Under the pieces are notes generated by a model. That model did not search any database. It worked only from the letters and a program-made list of their open reading frames with translations, and was not told where the DNA came from. The position numbers and the translations under genes were made by a program. From assembly GCA_946481135.1 (NCBI GenBank), contig CAMLMQ010000115.1:1-9134 (forward strand): a DNA stretch of 9,134 nucleotides. The letters run 5' to 3'. Within the stretch, counting starts at the first letter, position 1. Each line of letters opens with the position of its first letter. Positions 6,495 to 9,134 of this stretch are shown piece by piece. The stretch comes from an uncultured Microbacteriaceae bacterium (GTDB taxonomy: Bacteria > Actinomycetota > Actinomycetes > Actinomycetales > Microbacteriaceae).

Positions 6495-6500
6495 GGCGGC

Positions 6501-7385
6501 GTGTCGGAGGGCGATATGGGGTCGCACCGAGGCGGCGCCTTCGCGCTCAGCGCGAAGCACTCGATCAGCGTCCTCTTCGCCGACTACTGGAATGGCGACG
6601 ACCGCGGCCTGCCATCGTCCGCGGTCGTCCGGTTGCTCGACGAGTTCGACTTCACGGAGCACGGGAGCCGTGCCGCGCTGCGTGCGCTGGTGGCCGACGG
6701 GGTCCTCCGCACGTGGAAGGCAGGCCGGCAGTCGATCTACGCGCCGACGGCGTGGACCCTCGATCGTCAGGCCCGGGTTGCACAGGACGCCTCACGGCCG
6801 GATCCGGGACTCGTGGAATGGGACCCGATCTGGACAGTCCTGACTTTCACGGCTTCGCAGCACTCAGGCACCCGCCGCAATGCGGTGCGACGCCAGCTCC
6901 GCGTTCTGGGTCTCCGTCCTCTCTATCCGGGCGTCTGGGTAGCACCGCGCGACCGGGCCGAGGAGGTCGCCGACGAGATGGAGTACCGCGGGATCGACGA
7001 CTACTCGGTGTTCACGACACGCGACACTGCGAGGCGGCGTCCGTTCACTGCCGCCTGGTCAGCCGACGACATCGACGAGAGGTACGCGCGCTTCATTGCG
7101 GAGTTCGCTCGCACCGACCCCGGCCTCACGGGAACCGACGCCCTCGTCGCCCGCAGCCGAGTGATGGACGCCTGGCGTCTCCGACGGAAGTTCGATCCGG
7201 GCCTCCCCGAGAGCCTGATCCCGGTGCGGAACCGCACTGAGGCCGGGCGAGTGTTTCGCCGCCTCTACGACGGCCTTCGAGGCGCGGCAGAGACACGGGT
7301 ACGCGAGCTCATCTCCGAGATCGATGAGGATGCGGCGGCGCGGCTGTGGAGCTACGGGACCGACGGCGTCGGGCGCTCGCACTGA
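6501..7385 (+). CDS. PaaX-family transcriptional regulator
   Basis: This 294-aa protein has the PaaX layout. An N-terminal winged helix-turn-helix spans about residues 17-75, with SAVVRLLDEFDFTEHGSRAALRALVADGVLRTWKAGRQSIY. A central domain spans about 98-180, with RNAVRRQLRVLGLRPLYPGVWVAPR. A C-terminal helical domain contains ERYARFIAEF and DAWRLRRKFDPGLPESLIP. PaaX proteins repress aromatic catabolism genes (phenylacetate in E. coli) and respond to a CoA-thioester. Here the ligand is unknown. It is divergent from the ABC operon and is its likely regulator. Start choice is open: GTG 6501 behind TAGGCT (leaderless), or ATG 6516 (289 aa) with GGAGG 5 nt upstream. Its TGA stop lies inside the right direct repeat. 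Confidence 0.88.
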   Translation: MSEGDMGSHRGGAFALSAKHSISVLFADYWNGDDRGLPSSAVVRLLDEFDFTEHGSRAALRALVADGVLRTWKAGRQSIYAPTAWTLDRQARVAQDASRPDPGLVEWDPIWTVLTFTASQHSGTRRNAVRRQLRVLGLRPLYPGVWVAPRDRAEEVADEMEYRGIDDYSVFTTRDTARRRPFTAAWSADDIDERYARFIAEFARTDPGLTGTDALVARSRVMDAWRLRRKFDPGLPESLIPVRNRTEAGRVFRRLYDGLRGAAETRVRELISEIDEDAAARLWSYGTDGVGRSH

Positions 7386-7416
7386 CCGTCGCCGTGCAGT
7401 AGCCGTCGCGACTCAG
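7382..7416 (+). repeat. Right copy of 35-bp direct repeat flanking the ABC/PaaX cassette
   Basis: Starts CTGACCG, contains CCGTGCAGTAG and ends CCGTCGCGACTCAG. It repeats the cls 3' end (2999-3033). Differences are one base (T for C at 7389), loss of AC after TAG, and gain of CG before ACTCAG. Here it is non-coding apart from supplying the TGA stop of the PaaX-type gene (7383-7385) and the stop of the maltokinase gene (7415-7413). Confidence 0.85.
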
Positions 7417-8651
7417 CGGGCGAGGATGGCGTCGACCCCGGAGATCGGGATCGGCAGCCATTCGGGGCGGTTGCGCGCCTCGTAGACGGACTCGTAGACG
7501 GCCTTGTCGAGCTCGAAGGCCTCCAGCAGCACCACGGAGCCGAGTACGCCGCCCGCCGCGCCGTAGGCGTCGAGGAACGCCCCGCGGCACGCGGACGCCC
7601 ACCCCGGGTCGTCGCCGAGACCGACACCCGCGGCGTAGTCGAAGGAGCGCAGCATCCCGGCGACATCGCGAATGGCGACATCCGCCTCGCCGCGCTCCGC
7701 CATCGGTCGCAGCGGCTCACCCTCGAAGTCGACGATGCGCCAGCCGAGCGACGGCACGGCGAGCACCTGCCCGAGGTGCAGGTCGCCGTGCACGCGTTGC
7801 AGCGGCGGCCACTCGACCTCGCGGGCGGCGGCGTACACCGCCTCGATCGCCGCGCGTCGATCGGCGACCGCGGGCACCTCCGCGGCTGCGAGGTCGAGCC
7901 GCGCCGCCCAGGTCGCGGCGAGCACGGCGACTCCGCCCGGGTCGAGCGGCCGCGTCGGCAGCACGTCGGCGAGGGTGCGGTGCACGTCGGCGAGCGCCAC
8001 CCCGAGGTCTCGCGCGGCGGGGGTGAAGTCGCGCGCAGCCCGCGCCGCCTCGACGGCGATCGACCACCCGTCCCGGGCGCCGGGCAGGAACTCCTGCACG
8101 AACGCGAGCGTGCCCTCGGCGACTCCCTCGGCGCGACCCGTGTCGGGCCAGCGCGCGGTCAGCGCCCCGCCGAACCGCGGCACCGACCCCGAGCCGGCGC
8201 GGCTCAGGGCGCCCTGCAGCGTCACGTCCGGGTTCTCGCCGTGGTGCAGGGTGCGGAACAGCTTCGCGATGAGGGTCGGCTCGCCGTCCTCCGCGTAGAC
8301 GATGGACGTGTTCGACTGCTCGCCCGCCATGACGGCGCTCGACGTGACCCGGTCGACCGGCACGCCGAGACGGTCGAGCAGGGCGACGGCGAACGCATGG
8401 TCGGTCGGGGCGTCGACGAGCACGCGCCCGCCGACGACCCCCACGACGCCCGCACGGTCAGGATCGTCGCCGTCGGCGAGGGGCACCTGGTAGAGGGTGG
8501 GATGCGCGCCCGCGTCGTCCATCACGAAGTAGGTCGTCGCACCCGGGACGACGTCGACGGCGTCGAGGATGCGCAGCCGCGGTGAGTGCGACTTGCCCGC
8601 GAACCAGCGCTGCCGCGGCATCCACTCCGCGAGAACCCCGAGCACCGTCAC
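7413..8651 (-). CDS. mak: Maltokinase (Mak/Pep2 family)
   Basis: This 412-aa cytoplasmic kinase phosphorylates maltose to maltose 1-phosphate with ATP, feeding GlgE for alpha-glucan synthesis. The N-terminal cap begins MTVLGVLAEWMPRQRWFAGKS, a hallmark of maltokinases. The aminoglycoside-phosphotransferase-like kinase core has the phosphate loop near SNTSIVY, the catalytic HGDLHLGQ (H288, D290) and the metal-binding VDFEGEP (D308). The C-terminus FELDKAVYESVYEARNRPEWLPIPISG is also characteristic. It is slightly shorter than mycobacterial Mak. No treS, glgE or glgB is visible beside it, unlike many relatives. The GTG at 8651 lies 6 nt behind a TAGACA hexamer; a second GTG two codons in is possible. 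Its stop is inside the right direct repeat. Confidence 0.9.
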   Translation of the reverse strand: MTVLGVLAEWMPRQRWFAGKSHSPRLRILDAVDVVPGATTYFVMDDAGAHPTLYQVPLADGDDPDRAGVVGVVGGRVLVDAPTDHAFAVALLDRLGVPVDRVTSSAVMAGEQSNTSIVYAEDGEPTLIAKLFRTLHHGENPDVTLQGALSRAGSGSVPRFGGALTARWPDTGRAEGVAEGTLAFVQEFLPGARDGWSIAVEAARAARDFTPAARDLGVALADVHRTLADVLPTRPLDPGGVAVLAATWAARLDLAAAEVPAVADRRAAIEAVYAAAREVEWPPLQRVHGDLHLGQVLAVPSLGWRIVDFEGEPLRPMAERGEADVAIRDVAGMLRSFDYAAGVGLGDDPGWASACRGAFLDAYGAAGGVLGSVVLLEAFELDKAVYESVYEARNRPEWLPIPISGVDAILAR

Positions 8652-8657
8652 GCTTCG

Positions 8658-8663
8658 TGTCTA
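8658..8663 (-). promoter_or_regulatory. Putative -10 element (TAGACA) of mak
   Basis: TAGACA on the minus strand is followed by CGAAGC and the GTG at 8651, repeating the 6-nt spacing of the other leaderless-type starts. No -35 match stands out upstream. Confidence 0.4.
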
Positions 8664-8688
8664 GCCGCGCCGCGCGGGATGCGCCAGG

Positions 8689-8704
8689 GCTCCCGTCGGG
8701 GAGC
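8689..8704. terminator. GC-rich hairpin between fprA-like gene and mak
   Basis: GCTCCC, loop GTCG, GGGAGC form a perfect 6-bp stem 25 nt past the stop of the fprA-like gene and 38 nt before the mak start. There is no T-run after it on the minus strand, so it is at best a terminator without a U-tract, or an mRNA 3'-end stabiliser. Confidence 0.35.
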
Positions 8705-8728
8705 GAACCGTGTTACGGGCCGCGGCGG

Positions 8729-9133
8729 CTACTGCCCCGACCGCGAGACGCGCACCATCTCGTCGCGCGGGACGACCTTGATGCGTGCCCGGCCCTCCGC
8801 CTCGCCGAGCGCCATCTCGTGCTGGTCGAGGGCGTGCCAGCCGTCGAGGTTGGTGTACTCGACCCCCCGCGACTCGAGCAGCGCGACGACCGACGCCTCG
8901 TCGGGCGACGCCGGGCTCCACCACGACGCCTGGTCGTTCACGAGGTGCTGGATGGTCTCCATCGCATCCGACTTCGTGTGCCCGATGAGGCCCACCGGCC
9001 CGCGCTTGATCCACCCCGTCGCGTAGACGCCCGACATGATCTCGTTGTCCTGCCCGGGGCTCGACGGGTCGGACCGCAGCACCTGGCCCTCGTGGTTCGG
9101 GATGACGCCGCGGCGCGCGTCGAACGGGATGCC
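8729..9133 (-). CDS. fprA: FprA-type ferredoxin/adrenodoxin-NADP+ reductase, C-terminal part
   Basis: Only the last 134 residues are in the window; the frame is open to the edge. The segment GIPFDARRGVIPNHEGQV, then GVYATGWIKRGPVGLIGHTKSDAMETI, is the conserved C-terminal FAD/NADP-binding part of the FprA/adrenodoxin reductase family. In these proteins the GWIKRGP motif packs near the flavin and ends the catalytic domain. A tail of about 75 residues follows, with Trp-rich SWWSP and KVVPRDEMVRVSRSGQ. These flavoproteins pass electrons between NADPH and ferredoxin for P450s and other redox enzymes. The N-terminal GxGxxG FAD motif lies outside the window, so the assignment rests on the C-terminus. 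The gene is co-oriented with mak, with 77 bp and a hairpin between them. Confidence 0.88.
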   Translation of the reverse strand, partial: GIPFDARRGVIPNHEGQVLRSDPSSPGQDNEIMSGVYATGWIKRGPVGLIGHTKSDAMETIQHLVNDQASWWSPASPDEASVVALLESRGVEYTNLDGWHALDQHEMALGEAEGRARIKVVPRDEMVRVSRSGQ

Positions 9134-9134
9134 G

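Larger units (their letters stand above)
6206..6500. promoter_or_regulatory. Divergent control region between the ABC operon and the PaaX-type regulator
   Basis: This 295-bp stretch has no gene. The left 90 bp are relatively AT-rich and hold the operon promoter and an operator-like palindrome. The middle (6295-6470) is very GC-rich; the only thing I see there is a 10-bp perfect palindrome CGAACGTTCG at 6370-6379, flanked by CGGTCG and CGACCG arms. The right edge holds the regulator's -10-like box. It is the natural place for the PaaX-type protein to bind. Confidence 0.65.
3020..7381. other. Candidate inserted cassette (ABC importer, NTF2-like protein, PaaX regulator)
   Basis: The block between the two direct repeats holds only functionally linked accessory genes. 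It interrupts what would otherwise be the convergent pair cls and maltokinase. Both outer ends of the block are gene 3' ends and its promoters lie in the middle. Wobble positions are visibly less strictly G or C than in yajQ, cls or maltokinase, and there is an AT-rich control region near 6206-6271. I see no integrase, transposase or terminal inverted repeat, so autonomous mobility is not supported. Acquisition by recombination is inference. Confidence 0.55.

Noticed and set aside
6600..7050. CRISPR-related reading of the regulator's central domain
   Set aside because: The PaaX central domain has a ferredoxin-like fold reminiscent of Cas2, but there are no CRISPR repeats or cas genes and the winged-helix N-terminus marks it as a transcription regulator.
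3020..7381. Transposon or integrative element in the strict sense
   Set aside because: No transposase, integrase, tRNA gene or terminal inverted repeats; a 35-bp direct repeat is too long for an ordinary target-site duplication. It is kept only as a candidate inserted cassette.
7776..8585. Plus-strand open frame over mak
   Set aside because: Antisense shadow of a clear maltokinase.

Overview
The window is very GC-rich, with almost all third codon positions G or C, many GTG starts, 1-8 nt gene overlaps, and start codons set directly behind -10-like hexamers. This fits an actinobacterium. The gene set (YajQ, PLD-type cardiolipin synthase, maltokinase, FprA-type ferredoxin-NADP reductase) and a palindromic repeat between convergent genes resembling one I recall from Microbacteriaceae suggest that family. 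The placement is inference, not a database result.

Left housekeeping part (1-3019): a 5' fragment of a membrane-anchored protein (minus) is divergent from yajQ (plus) across only 22 bp. yajQ converges on two tandem paralogous NTF2/SnoaL-like genes (minus, 4-nt overlap). These are divergent, across 39 bp, from a phospholipase-D-type cardiolipin synthase gene (plus). Right housekeeping part (7413-9134): a maltokinase gene (GlgE glycogen pathway) and the 3' part of an fprA-like flavoprotein reductase gene, both minus.

Middle part (3030-7385): a compact catabolic/transport cassette. Four minus-strand genes with overlapping ends encode a lipoprotein amino-acid-type substrate-binding protein, a 217-aa cytoplasmic NTF2/SnoaL-like protein, a polar-amino-acid-type ABC ATPase and its permease. 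A PaaX-family regulator is transcribed divergently. The 295-bp control region between them holds a perfect TTGACA -35 at 17 bp from a TATCAA -10, and an AT-rich palindrome just downstream of the predicted transcription start. The likely logic is regulator-controlled uptake of an amino-acid-like, perhaps aromatic, compound, with the NTF2-like protein acting on it or a derivative.

The most interesting observation is that this cassette is bracketed by a direct repeat of about 35 bp. One copy (2999-3033) is the 3' end of the cardiolipin synthase gene. The other (7382-7416) lies between the PaaX-like gene and the maltokinase gene. Allowing two 2-nt gaps, 32 of 33 aligned bases are identical, and the stop codons of all four flanking genes lie inside the two copies. 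This looks like the scar of a 4.4-kb insertion at the end of cls that duplicated the target and left no recombinase. A second theme is that up to six start codons sit 6-7 nt behind a -10-like hexamer, which predicts leaderless transcripts.
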